From the NCBI RefSeq assembly GCF_006152065.1, contig NZ_VDFW01000011.1, positions 1 to 64,000 on the forward strand: DNA of 64,000 nucleotides, read 5' to 3'. Position numbers and translations under genes: made by a program. The DNA comes from Amycolatopsis alkalitolerans (lineage in GTDB: Bacteria; Actinomycetota; Actinomycetes; Mycobacteriales; Pseudonocardiaceae). The notes below the pieces were generated by a model. The model saw nothing but the letters and a program-made list of their open reading frames with translations, was not told the DNA's origin and did no database searches. Below, piece by piece: positions 25,332-33,659 of the stretch (the stretch's first letter is position 1; the number at the start of each line of letters is the position of its first letter).

Positions 25332-25349
25332 ATACTGACTGATCAGTAT
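25332..25349. promoter_or_regulatory. TetR-type operator, copy 3 (autoregulatory)
   Basis: ATACTGACTGATCAGTAT: arms ATACTGA and TCAGTAT are perfect inverted repeats around 4 bp. It sits 34 bp upstream of tetR and overlaps a possible -10 TATACT (25331-25336), so it would give autorepression. Confidence 0.75.
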
Positions 25350-25382
25350 GCGCGAAGAAAAGATCGAGGTCAGGCGGCCCAA

Positions 25383-26015
25383 GTGGTGACGGACGGACCC
25401 GACGCTCGTCAGAATCGCAAAGCCGAGCAACGCAAGGCGAGCATGGATCGGCTGATGGCCATCGCCCGGCAGCAGGTCATCTCCAAGGGGTACCTGTCGA
25501 CCAGCGTCGAGGAGATCGCCGCCGGCGCCGGCCTGAGCAAGGGTGCCGTCTACTTCTACTTCAAGAGCAAGGCGAACCTGCTGCTGGCCTTGATCGACGA
25601 GGCTGAGCGCCTCATCGTCGATCCGGCCGTTGCGGCTGTGGCGGAGAAGAAGGGTTCGGCTCGGGACCAGCTCGTCGCCTTCCTGCATGCCCAGTCGAGA
25701 GCCGGTCAGCAGCACGCCGAGTGGATGATGCTGATCATCCTGATGTCGGTCGAGCTGCACGGAAAGGGCGGCGCCGCCGAGCAGCGCTTGGTGGCTATCA
25801 ACGACCGCGTCAAGGCAACGATCTCGGACATCGTCGAGGCCGGGATGCGGGAAGGCACCTTCACGAGCGACGTGTCCGTCAGAGAGCTGGTCACGGTGAT
25901 CTTCGCGGTGAACCAAGGCTGCTTCCTCGAGTGGTACCGCTACGGCGCCGACCTGGACGGGCACGCCCTGGTGCGCGCCCTGCGCACCACCGTCCTGCGA
26001 GGTGTTCTCGCCTAG
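25383..26015 (+). CDS. TetR-family repressor of the UbiD/Paa-like regulon
   Basis: 210 residues. N-terminal TetR HTH with V-E-E-I-A-A-G-A-G-L-S-K-G-A-V-Y-F-Y-F-K-S-K near residues 35-60; the C-terminal helical domain is the ligand part. Divergent from paaA across a 221-bp region containing operators 2 and 3. The third operator copy, ahead of UbiD1, ties both arms to this repressor (inference from identical sites). The inducer may be the free acid or a CoA ester. GTG start; GTG at 25386 is the alternative. Confidence 0.87.
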   Translation: MVTDGPDARQNRKAEQRKASMDRLMAIARQQVISKGYLSTSVEEIAAGAGLSKGAVYFYFKSKANLLLALIDEAERLIVDPAVAAVAEKKGSARDQLVAFLHAQSRAGQQHAEWMMLIILMSVELHGKGGAAEQRLVAINDRVKATISDIVEAGMREGTFTSDVSVRELVTVIFAVNQGCFLEWYRYGADLDGHALVRALRTTVLRGVLA

Positions 26016-26338
26016 CCGGTGACTTCTGGCCCGTTCGGCGTGGCCGGGGTGTGCGCGACGTCGGTTTCTTCGGGTTGCCCGCGGTGGCGACCTGCACGTC
26101 CCGACGGCCGGCATGTTTGTCCCCACGGACGACCGCCCACTGACCTGCTCAGATAGGGCCGGGCGCCATTCGCGGACCGCGTCGGGACCGCAGGGGAGCG
26201 GTAATGGCTGGCCAGCAGATGGTCAGACGTGCCCGGTACGGTCTTGCGAGCCGACTGACCGCGGGGGTTCTGGTGCCACGCGGCGCTGGACTGTCGGGAA
26301 CACCGAAAGTTGACCAGTCAAACCTCGGGAGGTGCACC
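26016..26338. other. non-coding spacer
   Basis: 323 bp between tetR and the small gene at 26339. I see no supported gene. A short palindrome TTGAC-CA-GTCAA at 26310-26321 lies just ahead of the next ribosome site and could include a -35 element. Confidence 0.5.
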
Positions 26339-26578
26339 ATGACCACGAACACTGCTCACTATCCGCATTCCGCTGGGCGCCCTGAGCCCTCGGTGGATGA
26401 GTTGTTCCGGGGTGCTGTGCTGGTCGAATCGGCCGATGACTTGGCGCAGGACGGGGTGTTCGACGACGGTGAACTGGAGGAATTCCTGACTGACCTGGCG
26501 ACCATGCGGTGCGCTGACCAGGGTGACCGTTCGAGAGGCTTCTGTACGTCTCGTACAAGCCGTACTATTGAGACATGA
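26339..26578 (+). CDS. small acidic hypothetical protein
   Basis: 79 residues. ATG follows GGGAGGTG. The middle (S-V-D-E-L-F-R-G-A-V-L then D-D-L-A-Q-D-G-V-F-D-D-G-E-L-E-E-F-L) resembles small acidic proteins common in actinobacteria whose role is unknown. The last 20 residues are basic and unlike the rest, so the reading frame may be frayed. Its stop overlaps the antitoxin ATG by 4 bp. Confidence 0.5.
   Translation: MTTNTAHYPHSAGRPEPSVDELFRGAVLVESADDLAQDGVFDDGELEEFLTDLATMRCADQGDRSRGFCTSRTSRTIET
26544..26568 (+). promoter_or_regulatory. toxin-antitoxin promoter with GTAC repeats
   Basis: GTAC occurs at 26544, 26553 and 26562, exactly 9 bp apart, just ahead of the antitoxin. A -10-like TACTAT at 26563-26568 ends 6 bp before the antitoxin ATG, so the message could be leaderless. 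The repeats are a plausible Phd/toxin-complex operator. Confidence 0.45.
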
Positions 26579-26868
26579 CCGCTGCATATGAGCTAGGGGA
26601 CGACGCGACCGAGGTCCCGGTCAGCGACGTACGCGAACATCTGGCAGACCTGCTCGACCTCGTGGATCGCACCGGTCGCCGCGTGTACGTGACCAAGCGA
26701 GGCCGCCGTGTCGGCGCACTGGTACCGGTCGCCGACGCCGAGCGTTCCGAGGCCGAAGAAGATGCGTACTGGGGTGCGCGCGCTGCGCGCGTAATGGAGT
26801 CCGGCGAACCCACCGTGCCGTGGGATGAAGCCCTGCGGCGGCTGGAGACCGGGGCTGTCGACGAGTGA
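26575..26868 (+). CDS. Phd/YefM-family antitoxin
   Basis: 97 residues. N-terminal Phd/YefM DNA-binding fold: V-P-V-S-D-V-R-E-H-L-A-D-L-L-D, then R-V-Y-V-T-K-R-G-R-R-V-G-A-L-V-P. The C-terminal acidic tail would wrap the toxin. The toxin gene overlaps its end by 4 bp, the usual antitoxin-first order. Confidence 0.88.
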   Translation: MTAAYELGDDATEVPVSDVREHLADLLDLVDRTGRRVYVTKRGRRVGALVPVADAERSEAEEDAYWGARAARVMESGEPTVPWDEALRRLETGAVDE

Positions 26869-27128
26869 GCTATTCGATCGAGATTACCCGCGAGGCATTG
26901 CGGGCACTTGCGAAGCTCGACAAGCCGATCCGCCGTCGCCTGCAAGCAGCGATCGACAAACTCGGTAGCGAGCCACGACCCCACGGGGCGCGAGCCCTGC
27001 AAGGGCTCAAGGGTGCGTATCGGGTGCGCGTTGGCGACTACCGCGTCGTCTACACGATCGACGACGGTCGCCTGATCGTGGTCATCGTCGACCTCGGACA
27101 CCGACGCGAGATCTACCGCAACCTCTGA
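26865..27128 (+). CDS. RelE/ParE-family toxin
   Basis: 87 residues, full length for the family. I-T-R-E-A-L-R-A-L-A-K-L-D near the start, L-Q-G-L-K-G-A-Y-R-V-R-V-G-D-Y-R-V-V-Y and the terminal H-R-R-E-I-Y are RelE-type signatures; the His/Arg/Tyr set suggests a ribosome-dependent RNase, though gyrase-targeting ParE is not excluded. GTG overlaps the antitoxin stop. Confidence 0.88.
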   Translation: MSYSIEITREALRALAKLDKPIRRRLQAAIDKLGSEPRPHGARALQGLKGAYRVRVGDYRVVYTIDDGRLIVVIVDLGHRREIYRNL

Positions 27129-27143
27129 ATAGCCGTAATATCG

Positions 27144-27445
27144 CAACTGCGCGCCGCTACGGCCATTTCAAGGCGATTCCGCCGGATTCCTGGCGCTCTA
27201 TCGGACGCCGGCATGCGTGCGTGTCCGCGTGGCTCGGTGCGGGCGTGCCCTCCACACAGGTCGCCGAGTGGGCCGGGCATTCGGTCGCGGTGCTGCACCG
27301 GATCTACGCGAAGGTCCTGGCCGGGCAGGCGGCCAGCGCGCGTCAGCGCATCGAGGCTGCGCTGGAGTTGCCGCCCGATCCCGAGACCGCGAATAGACCG
27401 CAGACGCCCGATGACGGCCGGGCAGAGCCGGACACGGCCGGATAG
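27144..27445 (+). pseudogene. tyrosine recombinase (integrase) C-terminal remnant
   Basis: In frame, R-R-H-A-C-V-S-A-W-L-G-A-G-V-P is followed by Q-V-A-E-W-A-G-H-S-V-A-V-L-H-R-I-Y-A-K-V-L, matching the last boxes of actinobacterial phage-type integrases (Arg-His, Gly-His and the catalytic Tyr). The core-binding domain and the first catalytic Arg are missing upstream, where the toxin gene sits. It ends 65 bp from a tRNA 3' end, the normal position of an integrase relative to its attachment site. The left limit is approximate. Confidence 0.65.
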
Positions 27446-27451
27446 CACAAG

Positions 27452-27490
27452 ATCGGCCCCTCACCTCGTTTCCGCAGGTGAGGGGCCGAT
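27452..27490 (-). terminator. strong hairpin downstream of the tRNA
   Basis: Perfect 15-bp arms (27452-27466 and 27476-27490) with a 9-nt loop. It lies 19 bp past the tRNA 3' end and just after the integrase remnant, so it could stop both. No long T run follows on either strand. Confidence 0.6.
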
Positions 27491-27509
27491 TCTGGCTGGT
27501 CTAGGGGAG

Positions 27510-27583
27510 TGCCCCCGGTGAGATTCGAACTCACACTGGACGGGTTTTGAATCCGTTGCCTCTGCCAGTTGGGCTACGGGGGC
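27510..27583 (-). tRNA. tRNA with anticodon CAA, short variable loop (Leu-CAA-like)
   Basis: 74 nt. Acceptor GCCCCCG pairs with CGGGGGC plus discriminator A; T arm GTGAG-TTCGAAT-CTCAC; anticodon loop TTCAAAA gives CAA. The variable region is only about 5 nt, whereas leucine tRNAs normally have a long arm, and the last anticodon-stem pair is A-C. CCA is not encoded. It reads TTG codons on paper; amino-acid identity needs checking. Confidence 0.8.
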
Positions 27584-27777
27584 GGCGACGCCAAACTTTA
27601 CGCGTCCCGAGTGTGAGCTGGAGCAGCGGGGGTAGCCCTGTGTAACTGAGACCTACACCGGTCCGGCTCGGCGCACCACGTGGTGAACACCATCTCACGT
27701 TCTGGATCGTTCCGGGTAGGCTCGTGGTTCGCGGTACGCCGCGTTTCCCAATCCGTCGAGCACGCAGGAGGACCCCG

Positions 27778-28395
27778 GTGACCGAACAGGCTGCCGAGGC
27801 AACCGGTATCGCCACCGAGCCGCAGCGTCGGGTGCTCGTCGCCGAAGACGAAGCACTGATCCGGCTTGACCTCGTCGAGATGTTGCGCGAAGAGGGCTAC
27901 CAGGTGGTGGGTGAGGCAGGCGACGGCGAAGAGGCGATCAAGCTCGCCACCGAGCTCAAGCCCGACCTGGTGATCCTGGACGTCAAGATGCCCAAGCTGG
28001 ACGGCATCGAAGCCGCGGCGAAGATCACCGGCGACCGGGTGGCCCCCGTTGTCATTCTGACCGCCTTCAGCCAGCGCGAGCTGGTCGAGCGCGCCCGTGA
28101 CGCGGGCACCATGGCCTACCTGGTCAAGCCCTTCGCCAAGCGTGACCTGGTGCCGGCCATCGAGCTCGCCATCAGCCGGTTCTCCGAGCTGCAGGCGCTC
28201 GAGGCCGAGGTCGCGGGGCTCAGCGACCGGCTGGAGACCCGCAAGATCATCGACCGGGCCAAGGGCCTGCTGATGAGCCAGCAGGGCCTGACCGAGCCGG
28301 ACGCGTTCCGCTGGATCCAGCGCACCGCGATGGACCGGCGCACCACGATGAAGGCGGTCGCACAGGCCGTGGTCGAAAGCATCGGCCAGCGCTAG
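27778..28395 (+). CDS. pdtaR: PdtaR-type response regulator with ANTAR domain
   Basis: 205 residues. Receiver domain at about 15-130 with L-V-A-E-D-E-A-L-I-R-L and phospho-acceptor D68 in V-I-L-D-V-K-M-P, then V-K-P-F; ANTAR RNA-binding domain at about 145-200 (K-I-I-D-R-A-K-G-L-L-M then A-F-R-W-I-Q-R-T-A-M-D-R-R). PdtaR is activated by the sensor kinase PdtaS and binds dual hairpins in mRNAs. GTG follows AGGAGG. A 12-bp palindrome CACCACGTGGTG (27674-27685) lies about 92 bp upstream. A terminator hairpin follows. Confidence 0.93.
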   Translation: MTEQAAEATGIATEPQRRVLVAEDEALIRLDLVEMLREEGYQVVGEAGDGEEAIKLATELKPDLVILDVKMPKLDGIEAAAKITGDRVAPVVILTAFSQRELVERARDAGTMAYLVKPFAKRDLVPAIELAISRFSELQALEAEVAGLSDRLETRKIIDRAKGLLMSQQGLTEPDAFRWIQRTAMDRRTTMKAVAQAVVESIGQR

Positions 28396-28437
28396 GTCGT
28401 TAACCCGCTCGGATGAGCGACACATTACTGTTTGTCA

Positions 28438-28471
28438 ACACCCGGTTGTCGCCTTTGCGACAACTGGGTGT
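28438..28471 (+). terminator. terminator after pdtaR
   Basis: 15-bp arms (28438-28452 and 28457-28471) with one G-T pair and a 4-nt loop, 43 bp past the pdtaR stop. It separates pdtaR from the liv operon. Confidence 0.65.
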
Positions 28472-28639
28472 AAATCGTGCATAAACCCTTGCGGCGACCG
28501 TCACGATGTGGATACAAGACACGGCGTACCGCTGTGCAAGCAGCGCCCGAAACGCTACGTTTTGCGCCCAGTCAAGGTTCCCACGAAATGGGAAGCAGCC
28601 GCGTGCTCGATGCGGCAGACCGGCATTGGGAGGAAACGA

Positions 28640-29842
28640 GTGTCAAGAGCACGACTCAAGGGGCTCATCGTGCTGGCGGCCGCAGCGTCGCTCACGCTGG
28701 GCGCCTGCGCGGCGCGGGACAACGGCGGCTCGTCGGGGAACACCAACAGCTCCGCCGCGGCTCCTTCGCAGGCCGCCAACGCCGCCAACCCGGCAGGCGA
28801 CGGCAAGGCCGTCTGTTCGGGTGTCTCCCTCGCGTACGCGGGCACGATCAACGGCGCGAGCGCGGCACTGGGGCAGAACATCCTGCGCGGCGCGGATCTC
28901 GCGGTGAAGCAGCACAACAAGGCCAACCCGAACTGCCAGGTGACCCTCAAGCAGTTCGACACCGAGGGCAAGCCCGACAAGGCGCCCGGCATCGTCACCC
29001 AGGTGATCAACGAGGCCGACATCATCGGCGTCGTCGGCCTGCCGTTCTCGGGTGAGTCGAAGGCCGCGGGCAACCTGTTCAACCAGGCCGGCCTCGTCAC
29101 GATCAGCCCGTCGGCGACCAACCCGGCACTCGCCGACAACGGCTGGAAGACCTTCTTCCGCGGGATGGGCAACGACGCGGCGCAGGGTCCGGCCGCGGCG
29201 AAGCTGCTCACCGACACCCTCAAGGCCAACAAGGTCTGCGTCATCGAGGACGACTCGGAGTACGGCATCGGCCTCGCCACCCAGCTCAAGCAGGCGCTGG
29301 GATCGAAGGCGACCTGCTCGGACAAGGTGAAGACCGGTCAGACCGACTTCTCCGCGGTGGTCAACAAGATCGCCACCGAGAGCCCGGACGCGATCTTCTA
29401 CTCGGGCTACTACCCCGAGGCCGGCCCGTTCGCGCAGCAGCTCAACGACAAGGGCGTCACCGCGAAGTTCGTCGGACCGGACGGCGTGAAGGACCCCGAG
29501 TTCCTCAAGGCGGCCGGTGCGGCGGCGAACAACGCCTACTTCACCTGCCCGTGTGTCCCGGAGGACAACTTCAAGGACTTCACCGCCGCCTTCAAGGCGA
29601 CCGAAGGGGCAGACCCGGGCACCTATTCGCCCGAAGGCTACGACGTCACCACTATCCTCCTGAAGGGCATCGACTCGGGCATCAAGGACCGGGCCGGGCT
29701 GCTGAACTTCGTCAAGAACTACGACGGGCAGGGGCTGACCAAGCACTTCAAGTGGAATGACAAGGGCGAGCTGTCCGACACGCCGGTGTGGAGCTACCGC
29801 GTGCAGAACGGCAAGATCGTCAACAACGGCCAGATCAGCTAG
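28640..29842 (+). CDS. livK: branched-chain amino acid ABC transporter substrate-binding lipoprotein
   Basis: 400 residues. GTG start after GGGAGGAAA. Lipoprotein signal with A-A-S-L-T-L-G-A-C at about residue 18, then a Ser/Asn-rich linker and a Leu/Ile/Val-binding-protein fold (V-S-L-A-Y-A-G-T-I-N-G-A, I-G-V-V-G-L-P-F-S, I-S-P-S-A-T-N-P, V-C-V-I-E-D-D-S-E-Y-G). It captures the ligand outside the membrane and delivers it to LivHM. First gene of the liv set. Confidence 0.92.
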   Translation: MSRARLKGLIVLAAAASLTLGACAARDNGGSSGNTNSSAAAPSQAANAANPAGDGKAVCSGVSLAYAGTINGASAALGQNILRGADLAVKQHNKANPNCQVTLKQFDTEGKPDKAPGIVTQVINEADIIGVVGLPFSGESKAAGNLFNQAGLVTISPSATNPALADNGWKTFFRGMGNDAAQGPAAAKLLTDTLKANKVCVIEDDSEYGIGLATQLKQALGSKATCSDKVKTGQTDFSAVVNKIATESPDAIFYSGYYPEAGPFAQQLNDKGVTAKFVGPDGVKDPEFLKAAGAAANNAYFTCPCVPEDNFKDFTAAFKATEGADPGTYSPEGYDVTTILLKGIDSGIKDRAGLLNFVKNYDGQGLTKHFKWNDKGELSDTPVWSYRVQNGKIVNNGQIS

Positions 29843-29860
29843 ACACGTCAGACCGACGAC

Positions 29861-29895
29861 GGGCATGCGCGCGGCCGAACGCCGCGTGCATGCCC
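29861..29895 (+). terminator. intercistronic hairpin between livK and livH
   Basis: 15-bp arms (29861-29875 and 29881-29895) with one mismatch/G-T pair and a 5-nt loop, 18 bp after the livK stop. No T run follows. Such structures between a binding protein and its permease often stabilise the upstream message or attenuate the downstream genes, giving more binding protein. Confidence 0.5.
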
Positions 29896-29923
29896 GATCC
29901 GTACCCGGGAATAGAGTGAATCC

Positions 29924-30931
29924 TTGCACCCCGCGATCACCGCTGCCCTGACCCAGACCGACAGCTGGATCCAGTTCGACGTCCACGGCCTGGCAGACCA
30001 GTTCTGGAACAACACCGTCGACGGCCTGGCGCAGGGCGGCATCTACGCCCTCATCGCGCTGGGCTACACCCTCGTCTACGGCGTGCTGAAACTCATCAAC
30101 TTCGCCCACTCCGAGGTGTTCATCGTCGGCACGTTCGCCGCCTGGATCACCTTCTGGCTGCTGGGCTTCCGGCCCGGCGCCGATCCGGAGCTCCCGACGA
30201 TCCAGGTCATCGGCTTCCTGGCGGTGGCCGGGCTGGCCGCGATGGCGGTGTCGGGCGCGGTCGCCGTCGCACTGGAACGCGTGGCGTACCGGCCACTGCG
30301 GAACCGGAACGCGCCCCGCCTGGTCTTCCTGATCACCGCGATCGGCGCTTCGTTCGCGATCCAGCAGACGCTGAAGCTGATCTTCGGGCTGAACCAGCAG
30401 CCGCAGATCCGGCTCCTGCAGCCGGCGCCGCTGTTCCGGATCTTCGGCGCCGTGGTGACCAACCGCGACATCATCCTGTTCGTGGCCGCGGTGCTGCTGT
30501 GGTTCGTGGCGGACTACTTCGTGAACAAGACCCGGCTCGGCCGCGGGATCCGCGCCGTGGCACAGGATCCCGACACCGCGACGCTGATGGGCGTGAACAA
30601 GGAACGCGTCATCATCGTGACGTTCCTCGTCGGCGGCCTGCTCGCGGGCGCGGCGGCACTGTTCTACATGATGAAGATCCCGCAGGGCGCGATCTACAAC
30701 GGCGGCTTCCTGCTGGGCATCAAGGCGTTCACGGCGGCCGTGCTCGGCGGCATCGGCAACCTGCGGGGCGCGCTGCTCGGCGGGTTCGTGCTCGGCCTGG
30801 TCGAGAACTACGGCCAGTCGCTGTTCGGCGGCGAGTGGAAGGACATCGTCGCGTTCGTGGTGCTGGTCATCGTGCTGATGTTCCGGCCGACCGGGATTCT
30901 CGGTGAGTCGCTGGGGAAGGCGCGGGTATGA
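29924..30931 (+). CDS. livH: branched-chain amino acid ABC permease LivH
   Basis: 335 residues, about 8 membrane segments. The typical start of the transmembrane part is G-L-A-Q-G-G-I-Y-A-L-I-A-L-G-Y-T-L-V-Y-G-V, and the EAA-like loop is G-R-G-I-R-A-V-A-Q-D-P. TTG at 29924 appears to be the start; no in-frame ATG or GTG precedes the first helix at a sensible distance. Overlaps livM by 4 bp. Confidence 0.9.
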   Translation: MHPAITAALTQTDSWIQFDVHGLADQFWNNTVDGLAQGGIYALIALGYTLVYGVLKLINFAHSEVFIVGTFAAWITFWLLGFRPGADPELPTIQVIGFLAVAGLAAMAVSGAVAVALERVAYRPLRNRNAPRLVFLITAIGASFAIQQTLKLIFGLNQQPQIRLLQPAPLFRIFGAVVTNRDIILFVAAVLLWFVADYFVNKTRLGRGIRAVAQDPDTATLMGVNKERVIIVTFLVGGLLAGAAALFYMMKIPQGAIYNGGFLLGIKAFTAAVLGGIGNLRGALLGGFVLGLVENYGQSLFGGEWKDIVAFVVLVIVLMFRPTGILGESLGKARV

Positions 30932-32004
30932 CCGGCATCAGGGAGCGTTGGAACAGCCTGTCCCGCCCGGCCCAGTGGGGGATTCTGATCCCCGTGCTGG
31001 CGCTCATCTACTTCCTGCCGGTGCTCGACCCGCCGATCCTGGCCACCACCGGGACGGACTTCCCGACCGCGATGTTCGACGTGGCCCGCTACGCGCTGGT
31101 CGCCGTCGGCCTCAACGTCGTGGTCGGTCAGGCAGGCCTGCTGGACCTCGGGTACGTGGGGTTCTTCGCCGTCGGCGCGTATGTGGCGGCGTTGTTCACG
31201 TCGCCGAACTCGTCCCTGCACAAGCTGCCCTACCTGTGGACGCTGCCGCTGGCGATGGCGATCACGATGATCTTCGGGATCATCCTCGGCACCCCGACGC
31301 TGCGGCTGCGCGGCGACTATCTCGCGATCGTGACCCTCGGGTTCGGCGAGATCATCCGCCTGCTCGCGGACAACGTGACCCCGCTGCGCGGACAGTCCGG
31401 CTTCGAACGGGTCGGCACGAACAACGCCGGCGTCCCGTTCTTCGGGAACGCGACCCAGTGGTACTGGCTCACCGTCACGATCATCGTCGCCGTGCTGTTG
31501 CTGGTCGGGAACCTGGAACGGTCGCGTGTCGGCCGGGCGTGGGTCGCGATCCGCGAGGACGAGGACGTCGCGGAGATCATGGGCGTGGCCACCTACAAGT
31601 TCAAGATCTGGGCGTTCGTGATCGGCGCGGCGATCGGAGGGCTGTCGGGCTCCCTCTACGCCGGGAAGCTCGGGTTCGTGAACAACCAGTCGTTCGACGT
31701 GGTCACCTCGATGCTCTTCCTCGCCGCGGTCGTGCTCGGCGGCGCCGGCAACAAGGTGGGCGTTCTGCTGGGCGCGGTCGTCGTGGCGTACCTGCCGCTG
31801 CGGTTCGTGCAGATCGCCGAGTATAACTACCTCATCTTCGGCATCGCCTTGATCGTCCTGATGATCTTCCGGCCGCAGGGCCTGCTCGGCGCCCGCCAGC
31901 GCCTGCTCGCGAAGGGCCGCCAGGCCTACCGACGCCTGATCGGCCGGGGCGAGCAGCTGTCCGGGGAAAGCGCGCTGGCCGGTGAGCACGGAGGGAACCG
32001 ATGA
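30928..32004 (+). CDS. livM: branched-chain amino acid ABC permease LivM
   Basis: 358 residues with around nine membrane segments. [25 protein letters not shown] is the LivM signature, and [12 protein letters not shown] is the coupling loop to the ATPases. ATG overlaps the livH stop; its own stop overlaps livG. Forms the membrane channel with LivH. Confidence 0.92.
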   Translation: MTGIRERWNSLSRPAQWGILIPVLALIYFLPVLDPPILATTGTDFPTAMFDVARYALVAVGLNVVVGQAGLLDLGYVGFFAVGAYVAALFTSPNSSLHKLPYLWTLPLAMAITMIFGIILGTPTLRLRGDYLAIVTLGFGEIIRLLADNVTPLRGQSGFERVGTNNAGVPFFGNATQWYWLTVTIIVAVLLLVGNLERSRVGRAWVAIREDEDVAEIMGVATYKFKIWAFVIGAAIGGLSGSLYAGKLGFVNNQSFDVVTSMLFLAAVVLGGAGNKVGVLLGAVVVAYLPLRFVQIAEYNYLIFGIALIVLMIFRPQGLLGARQRLLAKGRQAYRRLIGRGEQLSGESALAGEHGGNR

Positions 32005-32918
32005 CCGACCCGAACGACCAGACCGGGGAAGTGGGCGGCCTCGTCGCCGAGGTGGCCCACATGACGGCGCAGCAGCGGGCCGACCACGAGGCGGAGGTCG
32101 CCGAAGCGGTCGCGCCCGACCGTGAGATCGGTGTCGAGGTCGGTGCGACGCTGCTCGAACTGCGAGATGTCACCCTGCGGTTCGGGGGCTTGACCGCGCT
32201 CGACTCGGTCTCCTTCGGCATCCGCCGCGGGGAGATCCTCGGCCTGATCGGCCCGAACGGCGCGGGCAAGACCACCTGCTTCAACGCGATGACCGGCGTT
32301 TACCGGCCCACCTCGGGCCGGGTGCTGCTGGAGGACAAGCCGCTTGGCAAGGCCACGCGGCACAAGATCACCCAGAGGGGCATCGCGCGCACGTTCCAGA
32401 ACATCCGGCTCTTCGGCGAGATGACGGCGCTGGAGAACGTCGTGGTCGGGGCGGACGCGCGCGCGAAGACCAGCGTGCTAGGGGCGCTGCTGCGGTTGCC
32501 GAGGCACCACCACGAGGAACAGCACGCGGTCGATCGGGCGATGGCACTGCTGGAGTTCGTCGGGATCGCCGATCGCGCCGCGGACAAGGCGAAGAACCTC
32601 CCGTACGGCTACCAGCGCCGCCTCGAGATCGCCCGCGCGCTGGCGACCGAGCCGAAGCTGCTGTGCCTGGACGAGCCGGCGGCCGGGTTTAACCCGGCCG
32701 AGAAGGAGGACCTGATGGAGCTGATCCGCAGGATCCGCTCCGACGGCTACACCGTCCTGCTCATCGAGCACGACATGAAACTCGTCATGGGTGTCACCGA
32801 CCGCATCGTCGTGCTGGAGTTCGGGAAGAAGATCGCCGACGGACTGCCGGCGGAGATCCGGGAGAACCCCGCGGTCATCGCCGCGTATTTGGGAGTGCCT
32901 GACGATGACGCTGCTTGA
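32001..32918 (+). CDS. livG: branched-chain amino acid ABC ATPase LivG
   Basis: 305 residues. Walker [10 protein letters not shown] and LivG-type [12 protein letters not shown]; Walker [11 protein letters not shown]. The signature helix is [11 protein letters not shown]. It has about 50 extra N-terminal residues, rich in Glu and Ala, before the ABC domain; they are absent from typical LivG. Overlaps livM by 4 bp and livF by 14 bp. Confidence 0.92.
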   Translation: MTDPNDQTGEVGGLVAEVAHMTAQQRADHEAEVAEAVAPDREIGVEVGATLLELRDVTLRFGGLTALDSVSFGIRRGEILGLIGPNGAGKTTCFNAMTGVYRPTSGRVLLEDKPLGKATRHKITQRGIARTFQNIRLFGEMTALENVVVGADARAKTSVLGALLRLPRHHHEEQHAVDRAMALLEFVGIADRAADKAKNLPYGYQRRLEIARALATEPKLLCLDEPAAGFNPAEKEDLMELIRRIRSDGYTVLLIEHDMKLVMGVTDRIVVLEFGKKIADGLPAEIRENPAVIAAYLGVPDDDAA

Positions 32919-33618
32919 GCTGTCCGGGGTTTCCGTGCACTACGGCCGGATCCAGGCCGTGTCGGACCTGTCCATCACCGTCGACGAGGGCGAGGTCGTC
33001 GCGCTGATCGGCGCGAACGGCGCCGGCAAGTCGACCACGATGCGGGCCATCTCCGGGATCCGGCCGCTCTCGGCCGGAAAGATCACGTTCGCCGGCGAGG
33101 ACATCACCAAACTGCGTGCGGATCTGCGTGTCGTGCGGGGGATCTCGCAGGTGCCCGAAGGGCGCGGGGTGTTCCCCGGGATGACCGTCGCGGAGAACCT
33201 GGACATGGGCGCCTACGCCCGCAAGGACCGCAAGAACCTGGCGGCAGACCTGGAGCGGGTGTTCGAGCTGTTCCCGCGGCTGAAGGAGCGGCAGTCGCAG
33301 CAGGGCGGCACGCTTTCGGGTGGTGAGCAGCAGATGCTCGCGATCGGGCGGGCGCTGATGGCGAAGCCGAAGCTGCTGCTGCTCGACGAGCCTTCGATGG
33401 GGCTCGCGCCCCAGTTCATCGCGCAGATCTTCCGCATCGTCACCGAGATCAACCAGCAGGGTACGACGGTGCTGCTCGTCGAGCAGAACGCGCAGCAGGC
33501 GCTGTCCCGCGCGCACCGCGCGTATGTGCTGGAGACCGGGCGCATCACGCGGTACGGCGCGGGCCGGGAACTACTCGCCGACGACTCCATCAAGGAGGCG
33601 TACCTCGGCGTCGGCTGA
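32905..33618 (+). CDS. livF: branched-chain amino acid ABC ATPase LivF
   Basis: 237 residues. Walker A G-A-N-G-A-G-K-S-T, signature L-S-G-G-E-Q-Q-M-L-A-I-G-R-A-L, Walker B L-L-L-L-D-E-P-S-M-G-L-A-P. This is the standard second ATPase of the liv transporter. ATG lies inside the end of livG, so the two ATPases are co-translated. It is the last liv gene and converges on the thioesterase gene. Confidence 0.93.
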   Translation: MTLLELSGVSVHYGRIQAVSDLSITVDEGEVVALIGANGAGKSTTMRAISGIRPLSAGKITFAGEDITKLRADLRVVRGISQVPEGRGVFPGMTVAENLDMGAYARKDRKNLAADLERVFELFPRLKERQSQQGGTLSGGEQQMLAIGRALMAKPKLLLLDEPSMGLAPQFIAQIFRIVTEINQQGTTVLLVEQNAQQALSRAHRAYVLETGRITRYGAGRELLADDSIKEAYLGVG

Positions 33619-33659
33619 GCGGCGCGCGGTCGAATCGCGAAAGCCGGAGGCGGTGCAAC

